64,000 nucleotides of DNA, taken from positions 620,001-684,000 of the forward strand of contig JARFXM010000004.1 in assembly GCA_029532625.1 (NCBI GenBank). Reading direction: 5' to 3'. The notes under the pieces were generated by a model. The model searched no databases, was not told where the DNA came from, and was given only the letters and a program-made list of their open reading frames with translations. Each line of letters begins with the position of its first letter. The stretch's first letter is position 1. Of the stretch, positions 46,310-58,313 are shown piece by piece. The DNA is from Lomentospora prolificans (taxonomy: Eukaryota; Ascomycota; Sordariomycetes; Microascales; Microascaceae). The position numbers and the translations under genes were made by a program.

Positions 46310-48850
46310 TCACTGCCTCCGCCCATCATACCCCCACCTCCCCTCTCTATTCTCCCCCGTATCCTCTCTCATCCCCTCGAACCCCCTCTCATGCTCAAAT
46401 CCCCTCCCGTCAAACTCGTCCTCGCGATCATGCTCATGACCGTGCTCCCCCTGCTGCGCCCCCTCGCCCATCTCGCTCAAGAACATCTCCTTCTCGACGA
46501 GCCTCGAGAAAGCCCGAACGGTCCACTCGTTCGGCTCGAATCCAGCTTCGCGAATTTTCTGCGCCGACCGCACCGCCAACCTGGTGTTGCGCGCCTGGGC
46601 GGCCCTCGAGAGGATCGTGTTCCACGTCACGAGCGATGGCTCGACGCCGTGCCGGCGCATGAGGCTGACAATGCGCCCGACATTATCCTGGCGGTAGTGG
46701 CGCATCCAAGCATCGAGGAGGATGTTCCAAGTCCACGTGCTGGGTCGAGGGTGGACGGGTTGCGACGCCTCCAATGACCCTGTGGAACCGTTATTGTTGG
46801 TGCAATTCATAGGCGCAGAGGCGGAGGTCGGCGCAGTGGTGAGCTCGGCGGTCGAGGCCTCGGTAGGATTGGCTTCCGCGTCGTGAGCTGTAGAATCGCG
46901 GATCATGTCCGAGATGACTTCAAGCGCGGCGCGGAGATGGGCCGGAGAGCTAGACATGGCCTTAATAATCATATCGTGAATGACAGAGTTGCGCGTCTTG
47001 ACAATCTCGGTAGCGACCGGGTGTCGGTCCTGCAGCATGCTGCGGTAGTGGCCGTAAAAGGCGTTGAGCGCGGGGCTCTTGAACTCTTTCTTAAGGCTGC
47101 ATATCCACGATAGCACCATAATCTCGAGGGTTACAGGGGTAGGCTGTAGCGACGAGGCTTTCTCGGGAGGGAAAAGTAAATCGAGACTCGACATGAATTC
47201 AGGGTGTAAAATCATGTCCTCGAGAGCGCCGTCATCCCGTACCACATCGCGCAGCTTCTCAGGGATAATTGCATCGAGCGGTTCGTGAGAAAAGATTCTC
47301 GAGTATATCCGCAGCATGAATGGGAAAGAGGTAAGGAACGGCCGCGATGAGTCCGACAAGGCGAGAGAAAGGACAAGATGAAGAATATTGTTTCCCACAC
47401 GAGCGTCGACATTTTGTGTCTCGGCAATTAGTGACACGGCCCTGATAATGTGCGGCACGCTACCCGCCAGCTTCGAACCCTGAAGGAGCGTCGACGATAG
47501 TTTGAGATCGACAGACATCCCTCGCTGATTAAACATGTCGAATGCTTGCCACGCCGCATCAATCTGACCCATGGCGCACAGACTCTGCACCAAGGCCGTC
47601 AATTGGATAGTATTAGGCGTAATGCCATTCTTGATGGCGAAATCCCAGATCTCATCGGGTGATATGACTTCCCGGTTTGTCATCGAATGTCGGCTAGAAG
47701 TCAAAATGGTCGTAAAAACGCTAGCCCACCGCCGCCTTACGAGTTCAAGATCTGCTTCGGGATCATCGTGTACCCGGGAAAGGCCCACCGCCATCACCTC
47801 GAGGGCCATCCTCTTAAAACTAGGGTCTTTGGAAAGCTTTGATGCAATGTGCATCAGCGTGTAGCTGCTGAGCTTAACTTGCGCATCACACAGAGCCTTG
47901 TAGAGATCAGCCAGCTTCTTCGGTATCAGCTGCTTCTGTAGTTTATATATATCCTTCTTTTGAAGCAAGTTTTGCCTCTCCGGGTGTTCGTGGAGGAGGA
48001 ATATAATCGTATCACACAGATAATCCGCCACGCACTCCTTTTCGGTTCCGGAGAGGGATTCGATTGACGAATATACAAACGCGATCGAATCCGTCAACGT
48101 GTAAAGTGGAGGGTCCGAGTACGCAAAAGAGGCTTGGAGAAACAGACACGCCTGTGGGAGGTGGCTCGCCAGCAGCGTAAGCATCACGGGAGCCCACTTC
48201 CGCTTCGCAGTCTCGGGGTCCTGCTTCTCCCAGATGGTCCGCGCTTCATCAACAGTCTGACAGCGCATGAGGGCAGATACTGGTGTGGTAGAGCTCGAAC
48301 GGTAATGCCAGTTGCCAGTCCGCACATCGTGCAGACCTTTCTTCCAGCCCCACTCGTTGCACCCTGCGTCGAGTTGCTTCCATCGTCGAGCCTTCGGTAC
48401 GTCCACTACACGACTAGATATTTTGTGGCTCACGGCGTTCAAGTGCCGTTTGGACTCAGAGCCGATGGATTCTCGCCTGGGTCTTACTTTGCGCCAGATC
48501 TCGCGGTGGAGCTGTCGAAAGGCCTGCAAGTCGTAAGGGTCTGGCTCAGACGTCGGTGCGGGGGCATCGTTTTTGGTAGACGCAGGAGCGGAATCAGAGC
48601 TAAGATTCCGTATCCTATACTGTTTGGTCGCGGAAAGATTTCGTTGGCGAGGGGAGAGCGCTTGAGAGGAGTACAGGGAAGAGTCGAACGAGAGTGTTGT
48701 GGGACACGCGGATCTCGAGGAGGCTTCGGTCGTCAATGGGCATCGCGCAAGCCGGCAGGTAACTGACGATATAGGGTTACTAGAAATGGAGTCCCTTGAC
48801 AGGAGGGCCCCAGAGCCGCGTCCGAGGTACCGTGAGGATTTCATCGCCAC
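46310..48850 (-). CDS. Mitochondrial pentatricopeptide-repeat protein
   Basis: Single-exon 846-residue protein, probably an RNA-binding factor for mitochondrial gene expression. The first ~90 residues are Ser/Arg-rich without acid (MAMKSSRYLGRGSGALLSRD), a presequence. PPR-like helical pairs are visible at NGITPNTIQLTALVQSLCAM with AAWQAFDMFNQRGMSVDL, and, most clearly, near the C-terminus: STWTWNILLDAWMRHY, IVSLMRRHGVEPSLVTWNTI and KIREAGFEPNEWTVRAFSRL. The tail is a His/Glu/Gly-rich low-complexity segment. Starts at the first ATG of the open frame. Target RNA is unknown; neighbour FMT1 also serves mitochondrial translation, but in a fungus adjacency is weak evidence. Confidence 0.9.
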   Translation of the reverse strand: MAMKSSRYLGRGSGALLSRDSISSNPISSVTCRLARCPLTTEASSRSACPTTLSFDSSLYSSQALSPRQRNLSATKQYRIRNLSSDSAPASTKNDAPAPTSEPDPYDLQAFRQLHREIWRKVRPRRESIGSESKRHLNAVSHKISSRVVDVPKARRWKQLDAGCNEWGWKKGLHDVRTGNWHYRSSSTTPVSALMRCQTVDEARTIWEKQDPETAKRKWAPVMLTLLASHLPQACLFLQASFAYSDPPLYTLTDSIAFVYSSIESLSGTEKECVADYLCDTIIFLLHEHPERQNLLQKKDIYKLQKQLIPKKLADLYKALCDAQVKLSSYTLMHIASKLSKDPSFKRMALEVMAVGLSRVHDDPEADLELVRRRWASVFTTILTSSRHSMTNREVISPDEIWDFAIKNGITPNTIQLTALVQSLCAMGQIDAAWQAFDMFNQRGMSVDLKLSSTLLQGSKLAGSVPHIIRAVSLIAETQNVDARVGNNILHLVLSLALSDSSRPFLTSFPFMLRIYSRIFSHEPLDAIIPEKLRDVVRDDGALEDMILHPEFMSSLDLLFPPEKASSLQPTPVTLEIMVLSWICSLKKEFKSPALNAFYGHYRSMLQDRHPVATEIVKTRNSVIHDMIIKAMSSSPAHLRAALEVISDMIRDSTAHDAEANPTEASTAELTTAPTSASAPMNCTNNNGSTGSLEASQPVHPRPSTWTWNILLDAWMRHYRQDNVGRIVSLMRRHGVEPSLVTWNTILSRAAQARNTRLAVRSAQKIREAGFEPNEWTVRAFSRLVEKEMFLSEMGEGAQQGEHGHEHDREDEFDGRGFEHERGFEGMREDTGENREGRWGYDGRRQ

Positions 48851-51584
48851 GATGGGCTACAATCGAAATGTCGCTGGGGGCATTCTTCGGTCGAAGCGTG
48901 GATAAAAGGACTGAAGCGGCTTCAAATTGGGCTAAAGTTTGAAAACCAACCCTAAGTCGAAAACGCAGAACGACATGCGCTCGTCTCGTTAAAAAAGCAA
49001 GAAGTCAACTCAATAGCTCGGAATTCAAAATCTGGGTATTCGAAGTTTCGAAGTTGGGAGACCAAAGAATATTCAGTCCATCATTGGCTGGAGGGCTTCA
49101 TAATGTGGCTCAACTGTGGCGGGGATGATTCAACCCAACCACAGCCGCGCTTGCTCCCAAAAATTCCAGGACACCATTAGGTGGAGGTATCGGGACTCCC
49201 GTTTTTGGCCAGCCGGCTGGCAGGTGGGTGCCATTTTCCGAACCCTCGAAACCACTGGCCAGCGGGCGATGTAGTACGTACCAGCTTAAGGAACACCTGC
49301 CTTCGTCCACAGTACAGGCCAGCTCTATCCCATTGCAGACAGGTGTAATCTGACTCTAAGCCAGCGCTAGAGGTCAGGAAGCTGGGCAGTCAAAGCCCGC
49401 GCCCCAACAGCCAGCCAGCGATGGAACAAAATAGCAGTGCTATTTCTGAAGGCAAAGAAGAAGAAACAGAAGAGGATAAGAAACCCTATCTTTCGATTTC
49501 TTTCCCGATCTGTAGTCTACTTTTCTCTGACGATCTGTATCCATCCAAGTGACCTAGGTGCTCCTCCTTTCATTCACAAGGAGTCAATTCAAGAAGCAAC
49601 TAAGAACTATGTGAGAATGCTCCCAAGACACCTGCACATTTCTCAAATACGTGCTACCAACCTTATAACTGTCTATCTCTATCATTCATCTATAGTGAAT
49701 TTTGTTTAAGTAATTCTCAATAAGAATTAACACCACATCCCATTTAGGAAGCATGTCCTATAATGCCTGTGTAGCAACCATCGTTTGAACTCTCAAGGGT
49801 TTATATGGATAGTGAGGTGAGGTTGGAGCATTAGGAGTGGAGCTGTGAGGCGTGTGGCTGTAGCCTAATGCCGACGTTTCTGGAGTTTCTATTGATGCGA
49901 GATCGTGATGATGAAATGCCTAATGTGTGACTGCTGTTAGTTAATATAATAATAAACAACCCAACAAGATGGAAATATAGCGTAATTTAGTACAGGTTAA
50001 CGACAGAGGATACTTACTGACCTTGGCTACAGGTTCCATCGTCGAGCTGGAGCTGCCTTAGGCACTGCTCTCAGGCTGCAAAGAACCTACACATTGTGTA
50101 CACTCTGACTCACACACTTCGACGCTTTCCGCTGGACATGTTTTGTTTGGTCTGCTGGTCACCTTGCTGAACTCTGTATCCTCTATTGCGGCGTCTTCTG
50201 ATAACTGCGCTGGCGTTGTGCATAACCATTTCCGTGGCTGATCAGAGTTGTTGGACGAGGAGGTCTGGCGTGGAGGATTGTATCTATGGCCTGGGTTATC
50301 TACCCTCCATATATGCTGCTCCGATTGACGCACGGTACGGAAGCCCTCACGCACATGACGCAGGGGCGGTTGATATCGCACTCGACAAGCCATGATTTAG
50401 TAAAGTTCTCAAGAATAGTATCACGCTCACTATGAGGCATATCTTTCTGACTCCTTTTTTTTCCCTTCACCTTCCCTCTTCTTTCTCCGACCTATAATTA
50501 GTCTCACTGAAGCTCATTCACTGGATGAAGATTGACATACCTTGAGTTTCTGGCGACGGCATCGAGCGCATGTGCTGGGTACCCTGCCTGGAGCTATAAT
50601 ATGCCGTGATAAGGAACGTTATACCAGATGAAGAATATCACAGTCTATGGCTGGATGTCGAAGGCTTCCTTTCCGTGCGTACGTTAAGGTGAGGCAACGA
50701 AAGGGAACGGGACTGAGCCTTCATACTAAAACGCGCTAATGGGGCCTCGACTGTTTCTAGATAGTTTATATTAACAGCCAGCACAAGCTGCCGTAGGTCG
50801 TGTGAGCCTTCACGCCCTACATTCGTTTTGCCGACACTTGTGTCGAGACATTTGTGGCTCTCGCCAATCAATGGCCGGAGTTGCAGGGAGACACTGCAAT
50901 GTCCGTGTAAACGACTCGTATGCGGGTGTTCATGTCGGGGGAGGCACCCGTGGCCAAACCGGTCTTGAGCAGCCTGAGCCTTTCCTAATTAATCTCTACT
51001 ACCAGTGATCACAGCAAGGGGTGCAACGACCTAACTTGGACTGGTTCAGACAAGTCTAGAATCCAGGCCCGAGCCAGATGACAGCAAAGATGTAGGAACG
51101 TCTTCCCTCTTCGTGCTGTGGTTCTGGCTAATTTCGGTTGGCGTGTGCCTTTTCTGATCAGGACTAAGTTAAACATGTTATTTGTAAGTGAGAAACAGAG
51201 GATATACGAAAGTCTTCAGAATTTCTTTTAGTCTCTTTTCTTTTGTGAAGAGGTGGCGAGCGCGCGACTGATGCTCCCCGGTTCCGACTCCGAAGGCCGA
51301 AGGCCTAATTCGGATGCTAAGACCCGGAAGCCGCAAGGCTGCTCAGAAAGGTAATGTCTTCCACCGGATACGCCGTGGTCCTCAGCTCTGAGTCGCCGCC
51401 CCTACTCAAGTTGGCTGCTACTAAATTTGACATATAAAGCTCGTTCGAGAAAATAGTAAGTTGGATCAATAGTCGTTGTCGCACATCCAGGCACCAGCAT
51501 TTACGATCACTGATCCGAAACAATACCCACTATACAGCAAGACCTGGAACACGAGACACAAGGACGATATCTTCATTCTCCACA
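48851..51584. other. Gene-poor 2.7-kb spacer
   Basis: PPR-gene promoter at the left end, pseudogene at the right. The largest ORF (50058-50393, minus, 111 residues, Cys-containing tail) has no motif I know. Composition is patchy with AT-rich patches near 49680 and 49930. Possibly decayed DNA. Confidence 0.4.
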
Positions 51585-52324
51585 ATGACTACTAGCACGA
51601 GCACCATCCCAGTGAACCTACGTCAGCTCGCTAAGATGATCGGTCATTCACTTCTTCATCCTACTATGGCAGACGCCGATATTCTCGAAGGATTGTGTAT
51701 TGCTAAAAAAGTACTCTATCGCAACAGCATGCATCAAGCCGTGCTTGATCCCACTCGCCAAGGCAGAGCTTCACGGAAGCGATGTTCTTATCTGTCCTGT
51801 TATCGGCTTTCCCCACGGCAACAGTACTACCCAAGTTAAGGTCTTTGGGACAGAAGCCGCGACCGCTGCTGGTGGCTCGGAAATCGATATGGTCATCAAT
51901 ATCGGCAAAGCAATCGGAGGCGACTGGGGTTAGGTTATCGATGAAATTCGCCAGGTTAACTATGCCGTGACAAAACTATGGCGCTATCCCGAAAATTATC
52001 TTCGAGAACGACCACCTTGATCATAAGAAGATTATTCGCCTCTGCGAAATCTGTTCAGATATCGGTGTCGGCTTGTGAAAACGTCTATTGGGTATGTGTT
52101 CGTCAAGCAGGAGAACGGAATGTATGCATACGAAAGGGCTACGGTACCCCCATCTTAAGCTTATGAGGCAGCACTCTAAGCCAGAGGTGCAGGTGAAGTC
52201 TGCGGGCGGAGTGCAAACTCTCGATGGTTTACTCCATGTCATGTCATTAGGGGTAACGCGGATTGGTGCTACACCTAAGACTGCCATCATAGAAGAGTTG
52301 GCTCTGTACCTGCCGGCTAGCTAG
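51585..52324 (+). pseudogene. Broken deoxyribose-phosphate aldolase (DeoC/DERA)
   Basis: Homologue of 2-deoxyribose-5-phosphate aldolase along its whole length, but not translatable. It starts PVNLRQLAKMIGHSLLHPT (Asp of the usual IDHSLLHPT replaced by Gly), shifts frame in an A6 run at 51705-51710, continues IPLAKAELHGSDVLICPVIG and EIDMVINIGKAIGGDW, hits TAG at 51931, shifts in the A4 run near 51972, continues AIPKIIFENDHLDHKKIIRL, shifts near 52073 just before the Schiff-base region VKTSIGY, and shifts again in a C5 run at 52147-52151 before HLKLMRQHSKPEVQVKSAGG and HVMSLGVTRIGAT. Order and spacing of blocks match the family. Four indels, three of them in homopolymers, plus one nonsense codon, indicate inactivation, unless local sequence quality is poor. 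Confidence 0.93.
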
Positions 52325-53145
52325 GCCCTTGGGGAGAGGTTAGATGCGATAGGATCTCTCGAATGAAGCGAGTTTTTGTGGCCAGCTGCCGTCATCTATA
52401 AGGATGCTCATGCACTTTTAATCCTATATAGCGACCTCATCTATTTTAGCCTCCCTCTATATAGCCTTATAACATTCCTTGAAATAGGACGGCCTGCCTA
52501 ATCTTCCCCTAGAGCCTTAGTATTATCGAGCCTTATACTAATACGCCCCTACTTTGAATACCTCCTTTTCCACTGAGCTATCAACTATATTTCGATGCAA
52601 CACGAAGCCTGATGAGAGTACGCCAGCCTGCAAGGTTGCCAAAAACTCATCTATACAATAATGATGTATTAGTGCTCTTGAGCTACAGCACTTCTGCTAT
52701 TGGTTCAGATCTAGAATCTTTGAGATTAAGGCACTGGGTTTAGAATGAGAAAAAAGGATTAAAAAAGGTATTTGAAAAGTTATACCATAGAAGAATCGAA
52801 GATATTGTCAATGATGGAAGTGATACTCGCTGTTCGTCGAGCGAGGAACCGGCGCTGCGTCCAAAATGGGAGCGTGGGTTAGACACGTGACTAAATATTT
52901 GGGGAATCAGAAAACTGACACCACCGCCGAACCTCCAGCACTGTACAAAAAATAACATCTGCCCTGAATCTTGAACCTTTTTGCAAGCTCCATTCAGCCT
53001 TGCGTCGTCCGTCGTCGAAAAACTCGTCTCCGCTGCATCCCGCACACGACATCCTTCTCCGCCAGCCTCCATCTCACCTTTTTTCAATCATATTCTACTC
53101 TCGTTTCGGAAACCCCCCACGCCGCTACTAACACATCCTACGACC
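52325..53145. other. AT-rich spacer then Cwf18 promoter
   Basis: Bases 52380-52720 are AT-rich with repeated TATATAG/CCTTATA strings and no ORFs, as in mutated non-coding DNA. From about 52900 the sequence becomes ordinary promoter/leader, with C/T-rich tracts before the ATG. Confidence 0.5.
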
Positions 53146-53787
53146 ATGCCCCCACCGCTCAGCAGCTTGGGGGCCGCCGCCGAGGACCGCAAAGCTCGCC
53201 TCGCCAAGCTCAAGTCTCTCAAACGCAAGCAACCTGCCGACGAAGTCGCCCCTCCCGAATCCGCCCGCTCCCCCTCGCCTCCCTCCATTATTCAGACTGA
53301 AGCTGACGTCGCCCGTCTGCACCTCTCGGGTCGAAACTACGACCCTGAAACTCGTGGTCCTAAACTTGGTTTTGAAGCTCCCCCGATACAGGGGGATCAG
53401 CCTACACTAGAAGAACTCGCTGCAGATGTAGCGGAGGAGGTAAAACGCAAGGCAGCTGAGGATGCGCAAGAGGACAATAAGGGTATCGATTTATTCAAGC
53501 TACAACCCAAGAAGCCTAATTGGGATCTAAAGAGGGACTTGGAGAAGAAGCTTGAGATACTTGATGTGCGGACGGATAACGCTATTGCGAGATTAGTGAG
53601 GGAAAGGATCGCAAATGCGCAGAGCGCCGCGAACAAGGAGGGGAAACAGGTGCAGGCCAGGGACGAGAAGAACGGAGATGCGGTGGGGATGGATGGCGTT
53701 GCACTTGTAGAGGGCTTGAGAGTGCGTGAGAGAGAGGAGGCGGAAGAGGAGAAGAGAGAGAGGGAAGAGGAGGAAGCGGAGGAGTGA
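53146..53787 (+). CDS. CWF18: Cwf18/CCDC12-family pre-mRNA splicing factor
   Basis: Component of the Prp19/Cdc5-associated spliceosome; human homologue CCDC12. Single exon, 213 residues from the ATG before PPPLSSLGAAAEDRKARLAK. Conserved stretches: LHLSGRNYDPETRGPKLGFE, TLEELAADVAEEV, and the diagnostic core GIDLFKLQPKKPNWDLKRDL followed by LEILDVRTDNAIARLVRERI. The C-terminal 25 residues are an Arg/Glu charged helix (REREEAEEEKREREEEEAEE). The frame is open 55 codons upstream (from 52981), but those residues lack the family pattern and lie in the leader, so the downstream ATG is chosen. Confidence 0.9.
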   Translation: MPPPLSSLGAAAEDRKARLAKLKSLKRKQPADEVAPPESARSPSPPSIIQTEADVARLHLSGRNYDPETRGPKLGFEAPPIQGDQPTLEELAADVAEEVKRKAAEDAQEDNKGIDLFKLQPKKPNWDLKRDLEKKLEILDVRTDNAIARLVRERIANAQSAANKEGKQVQARDEKNGDAVGMDGVALVEGLRVREREEAEEEKREREEEEAEE

Positions 53788-54748
53788 AAGTGAACCCTGC
53801 CTGGCCAACGAAAAAGGTGGCCGGATCGAGGGCGAACGCACGCGACAAAAGATGTAAAGTGGGGGACCCTTTGTCGCGTGAGCAAATTCCTAGAGGACTT
53901 TCCATATATCGCGCAGAATAGCCGATTTGGACCAGGCCGGGTGCAGACGAAACGAAAGAGCAATGCACTGCAGGATCCGACTGAAGGTTGGTGTGTCACC
54001 AGCTCGGTCGCCCTGCAGAGTTGGGGAGCGCTGCAGCCCGGTCGGCTTGGACTGCCAGCGCCAAATCCAACGTCTTCCCCTCCTCGCCCACCGAAGCGGG
54101 TTGAAAAGGAAAGGCCCCCTGCAACTCCCTAGAGCGGTGTGGGTGGCTGCACCGCCCTGTTTTCTAGAAGGCCAGAGTCCCTCGTGGGGGTAGGAACACA
54201 ATTGATACGCATTACGCTGGCGGACGGTATGGTCCTTTTTCCCGGGACTAGGAAGAATGGTAGGGAGGGGCAGCCGGCAACGATCAATTTGTTTCTATGC
54301 CGCGAGCGAGTCGTGGGACTGGGCGAGCGCCAGGTAGTGGACGACGTGCCAGCCAGGCTGTGATCAGGGCTTCGGTGGCCCAATTTGGCGTGGTTGTTCC
54401 TGGGGACTCAGCCACACTCGCGGTCGCCAGCTCTGGACCTGAGCGGCAGCAAGTTCGCCTCGCCTCGCTTGCTCTCGTGACGACAACCCCCTTCTGTATG
54501 CTCAACGATATTCTGATATAAGAAAAGCTCAATGGCAGTCTTAGATTCTCCGATTAACTCGAAGAATAATCAAACAACCTAATTTCAACTCCAACACATT
54601 TCATCATGTTTCTGTACACGGTTTACGAACAGCAATAGCATTTGCTGCATCTTTTGAACCCCATTTTACCGCTCCAGCCCAGTTGCACGCCTCCGCCGCA
54701 TCTTAAAGTCAACTTTGAGACCAGCCAAAAAAAAAAAAAAAAAGAAAA
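53788..54748. other. Intergenic, about 1 kb
   Basis: Cwf18 3' UTR and CorA-like gene promoter. Overlapping ORFs on both strands near 53880-54380 have Pro/Arg-rich composition with no domain. A poly-A run (54728-54742) immediately precedes the next start codon. Confidence 0.5.
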
Positions 54749-56494
54749 ATGACCAAGGTGACCAACAAGGAGGGCCACTGGCTCGCAGCGGGCGACTATC
54801 AGCACACAGTGAACCGCCTCTGTGCCTCTGATCCCCGTCTGCGCCTGAGAGATCCCAAGACGCTCAACCTGCATGTCCCCTTCACAGACGACCATGTCCG
54901 CGTCTCTGTCCTTGAGGCTCAAGAGGACAACTCATTCTTGACTCAAGCCCGATTTACTACCCCCGAATCCCTCCAGGACCACTTCTCCTCCTCGGAATGC
55001 TCAAGGCCGGGCAGAAAAGCAGTCTACATCCTTGAGGGGATGGGACCTGGCTTCGTCAGTGTCATGGGCCAGCACTTTTCGCTTCATCCCTCCATCTTTG
55101 TTGAACAAGAGCGCGTTGTAGTGCATGACATCTCTTGGAGAGGTGCTAATGATGGGGTTCCGCTTCCGTCTAGCTTGAGGGGTGGGAGGGCACACCTGCG
55201 AATGAGATACCACGAAGTGATGTCATTCGATGTTGCCCCTCGGAGCTTCCGGTGGGCGTGCGGAGTGACGGGGAAACACATCGGAGTGTCTCGAGAGTTG
55301 AAGTGGGGAGATACTGTGGACGACGGAGACCAGTTCCTAGACGTCGGTATGATCGTGAGAAAGTGCGGGGTCTGGTCTCGCAGAAAGGAAGGCGGCGGGT
55401 GGGACTGTAAGTGACAGGACAAGCTCATCTAGCCCGTATCCGCCTTCCACGGTTCCCAAAACTAACATGCACCAGGCCTGGTCATCTGCGACCCCCCGCT
55501 CCGCCGCGTCCACGCAGGCGAAACGTACAACGACGCCTTCGACGTCCAGACCCGACCCTACCAAGGCGGGTACATCGACTTCGTCCCAGAAGAGGAACAA
55601 CTCCACGTCCTCTCAGGACCGCCTCGCACCTGTCTTCTAGACGACCTCACCTTCTACCTCGAAACCCACCACCGCCTTATCGAGACCTCAACCAACCACG
55701 GCGCCTCCCCCGAAGGCGTCGTCCTCTTTGTCAAAAAGATCGTCGCCTCGCAGTACCTCGTACAAATCGAGCACGTCCGCTCCGCCCTGATCGCCGTGCA
55801 GCGCGGCCTCACGCGCAAACAAGATCTCGCCCGGATGCCCATGCGCAAGGTCGAAGCGCTCTGGAGTGACATGCAAGCTTGGGAGCGGCGCATGGGCGAG
55901 TACCTTGAGGACCTCGAGGGCATCATGATACAGCTGGGTATCCCGCTGACCGACGAGCCTTGGGCTCACTCTTCCTACCATTCGCCTTCACTCGCTAACC
56001 CGCCCCCGTATCATAAAGATGCGTCCGAAATGAGACCGGATCCCTCGTGGCAGGACTGTGAGGCAGACTTTCAGTTCCTGCTGCACCGGTTGAGGGAGTT
56101 GAGGCATCGTACCGCCTCTCTAAATGCTGCTGTTACGGGTTTAGCGGGCATCACGGGTAATCGAATGTCGTATAAGGAGCAGCAGCGGTCGATTCGCGAG
56201 GCCAAGAGTACGAAGGCTATTACTCTTATTGGATTGATCTTTATTCCGCTGGCGTATACGTCGTCGGTGTTTAGCATGACGGAGCCGTACGCGCCCGGAC
56301 AGGAGCTGTTTTGGGTATACTTTGCGGCTTCAGCGCCCTTGATACTCTTAGTCGTTTTGGGGTACTACATTTTGGACTATGGATACAGCGCGGGCAGTGC
56401 GGCTTGGTCGATTTATCATGTCATGAGCAGGCTGAGGAAAGCTGTCGGACTTAGTGAAACGGCAAATGGAAAGGACGAGGCGTTTGAAGCGTAG
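54749..56494 (+). CDS. CorA-like magnesium-transporter family protein without GMN
   Basis: Two-TM member of the CorA superfamily. Exons 54749-55406 and 55476-56494 with a 69-nt intron (GTAAGT...ACCAG, ACTAAC branch site); 558 residues. A long soluble N-terminus is followed by the helical region (FVKKIVASQYLVQIEHVRSA, LEDLEGIMIQLGI) and then TM1 ITLIGLIFIPLAYTSSVFSM at about 467-486 and TM2 LFWVYFAASAPLILLVVLGY at about 498-520. The pore motif after TM1, YGMN in classical CorA/Mrs2, reads FSMT here, followed by EPYAPGQE, so ion selectivity cannot be assumed. Similar GMN-lacking paralogues occur widely in filamentous fungi. Family assignment rests on the helix-TM-TM layout. Confidence 0.84.
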
Positions 56495-58313
56495 CATTGG
56501 TTGGCATCACGATTAGGAACGAACTCACTTGTATCCACTTGTATCATATAACCATAGGCTTTTTTGTATATACTTTGGGGAATATGTATTTCCTTGGACC
56601 TCCGCAACTATGCTGACAAGCACAAGGCAAGGAAAAAGGAAAGCAACACGTTCAGAATGACTCTCCATATGGACCGCATCTCTAATTGACCAGCGAGACT
56701 CCGCGCTTGAACCCCCCCGGATGTATAGACGAGTAGTTTTTAGAGAGGTTTTCACACAGTCATTGCCCAATAGGATCCATTGGCTATGAAAACATCTGGA
56801 TTAGGCCCGAGGAGGAATGAGCTCTCGACTTAGATGCTTGACCAATGATGATGATACTTGGGCAACTTGAAATAATGCATCCTACGACTCCTAGCATCCG
56901 CGCTAGGGGACTTTGACGCAATTCTGAGGCCAACTACATGTACAGCATCCATGTCTTCATACGGAGCGCCTATCACTTAGGTCTGATTTCGTCCTCACTC
57001 ATCGTACACTATTGATCCAGTCGCATCAGTGTCTTGCCCGCTCATCGCAAGCCTGCATGTGAAGATGACATGGAGATGGGCCAAAAGGTGCATCAATGCA
57101 TCAATGTGTGTGTATCGAGCATGGAACTGGCTGTGACCACTTGGGACCAGCTGGTATGGCAAAGGAATCCCCCCAACCATGTCCCACTCTACATGACACT
57201 CCCCATCCCTCTCCATGTTCAATCCGGGCACATGACCGACCACGCTCCAAGCATATTAATCCACTTTCCTGAAAAGGAGGGCACAAAAGAGAGACATAAA
57301 ACTTGGGACGGTTACATCCATATTAGACTTTTATTTTTTAAAGTAGTTAGCACACTTTTATGCGGCCCCACGAAGCACCCAATCGAGTCCCAGTCAAGTC
57401 GCAGTTCGCAGCTAGCTCCATGCATCGTGCGGGAGTAGCATGTTTTGTGCCTGAGCCAATAACGCCTCTGGGGATGACAAGCTCCTCGTGTCTCCTCGTT
57501 GTGTCTCCTCGTGTCGCCTCGTGTCGTGACAGGCCATTCGATGGCGAGAACGTCAACAAAAGAGGGGGGAAACAAAGAATTATACTGTTCAACGTTGCAA
57601 ATGTAAGAGGGGGAAAAGGTTCAAAAATACATGATGTCCATTGATCGGCGTCCATTTCCCTGGCAATGGATGGCTGCCCGGTTTATCGTTCCCCTCTGTT
57701 CTCTGCTCGTTTAGGGGATTCTCGACTTGGCAGGTCGCGCCGTCAATCTTGGAAAAATTAATCCGAATCAGGGTGATTGTAAGTACCATACCACATGTCT
57801 CTCAGTGCGTAGTGACATTCTCCTCTCCACAGCCGCAACGCTGCCGTGCTTGGTTCCCCAATTTAGTTCTTGCGAGTTTAGGGGCACCGACAGAGACAAT
57901 CCGGACAGGCGAGTCTGGGAGACAACCTTGACCGAAGAGGGAACAGAAAGCACAGCCAGCTGGCCATCGAGAAACCCCCCTCCACTCCCCCCCCATGCTA
58001 CCGTATGTGCCAATGTGGAGCACTGATAATTAATATTGTCTTCAGAGACTGGACGTGGTCTCGTCACCGTCGTGATCTTGTGTTTCCCTTTCCAACCTTC
58101 AACGTCGCTCATTCAACCCTCAATCTCCCACTCGTACATTCGCTTTTTATTTTTTATTTATTTTTTTTTTTTCGCATTCGGCCTTGCACGCGACCAAAGG
58201 GGGATCTCGCCATTAACGATTGAACGAGGCTTCTACGAGAACAACGACTCCTCCGCGACCGAACGCATTCGACAGCGCAAACACACGCCGCCCCGAGACA
58301 GGAAGGAGTAAAG
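56495..58313. other. Intergenic, 1.8 kb
   Basis: CorA-like 3' UTR, then the promoter and long leader of the DOMON gene (poly-T near 58145-58172). Contains the short TCCTCGTGTC repeat. ORFs here are short and without domains. Confidence 0.5.
57482..57527. repeat. Short tandem repeat, unit about 10-11 bp
   Basis: Four imperfect copies of a unit close to TCCTCGTGTC in tandem, in an intergenic region. Confidence 0.75.

Noticed and set aside
50058..50393. 111-residue minus ORF with a Cys-containing tail
   Set aside because: No signal peptide, domain or splice partner recognised; sits in gene-poor DNA and is within chance length.
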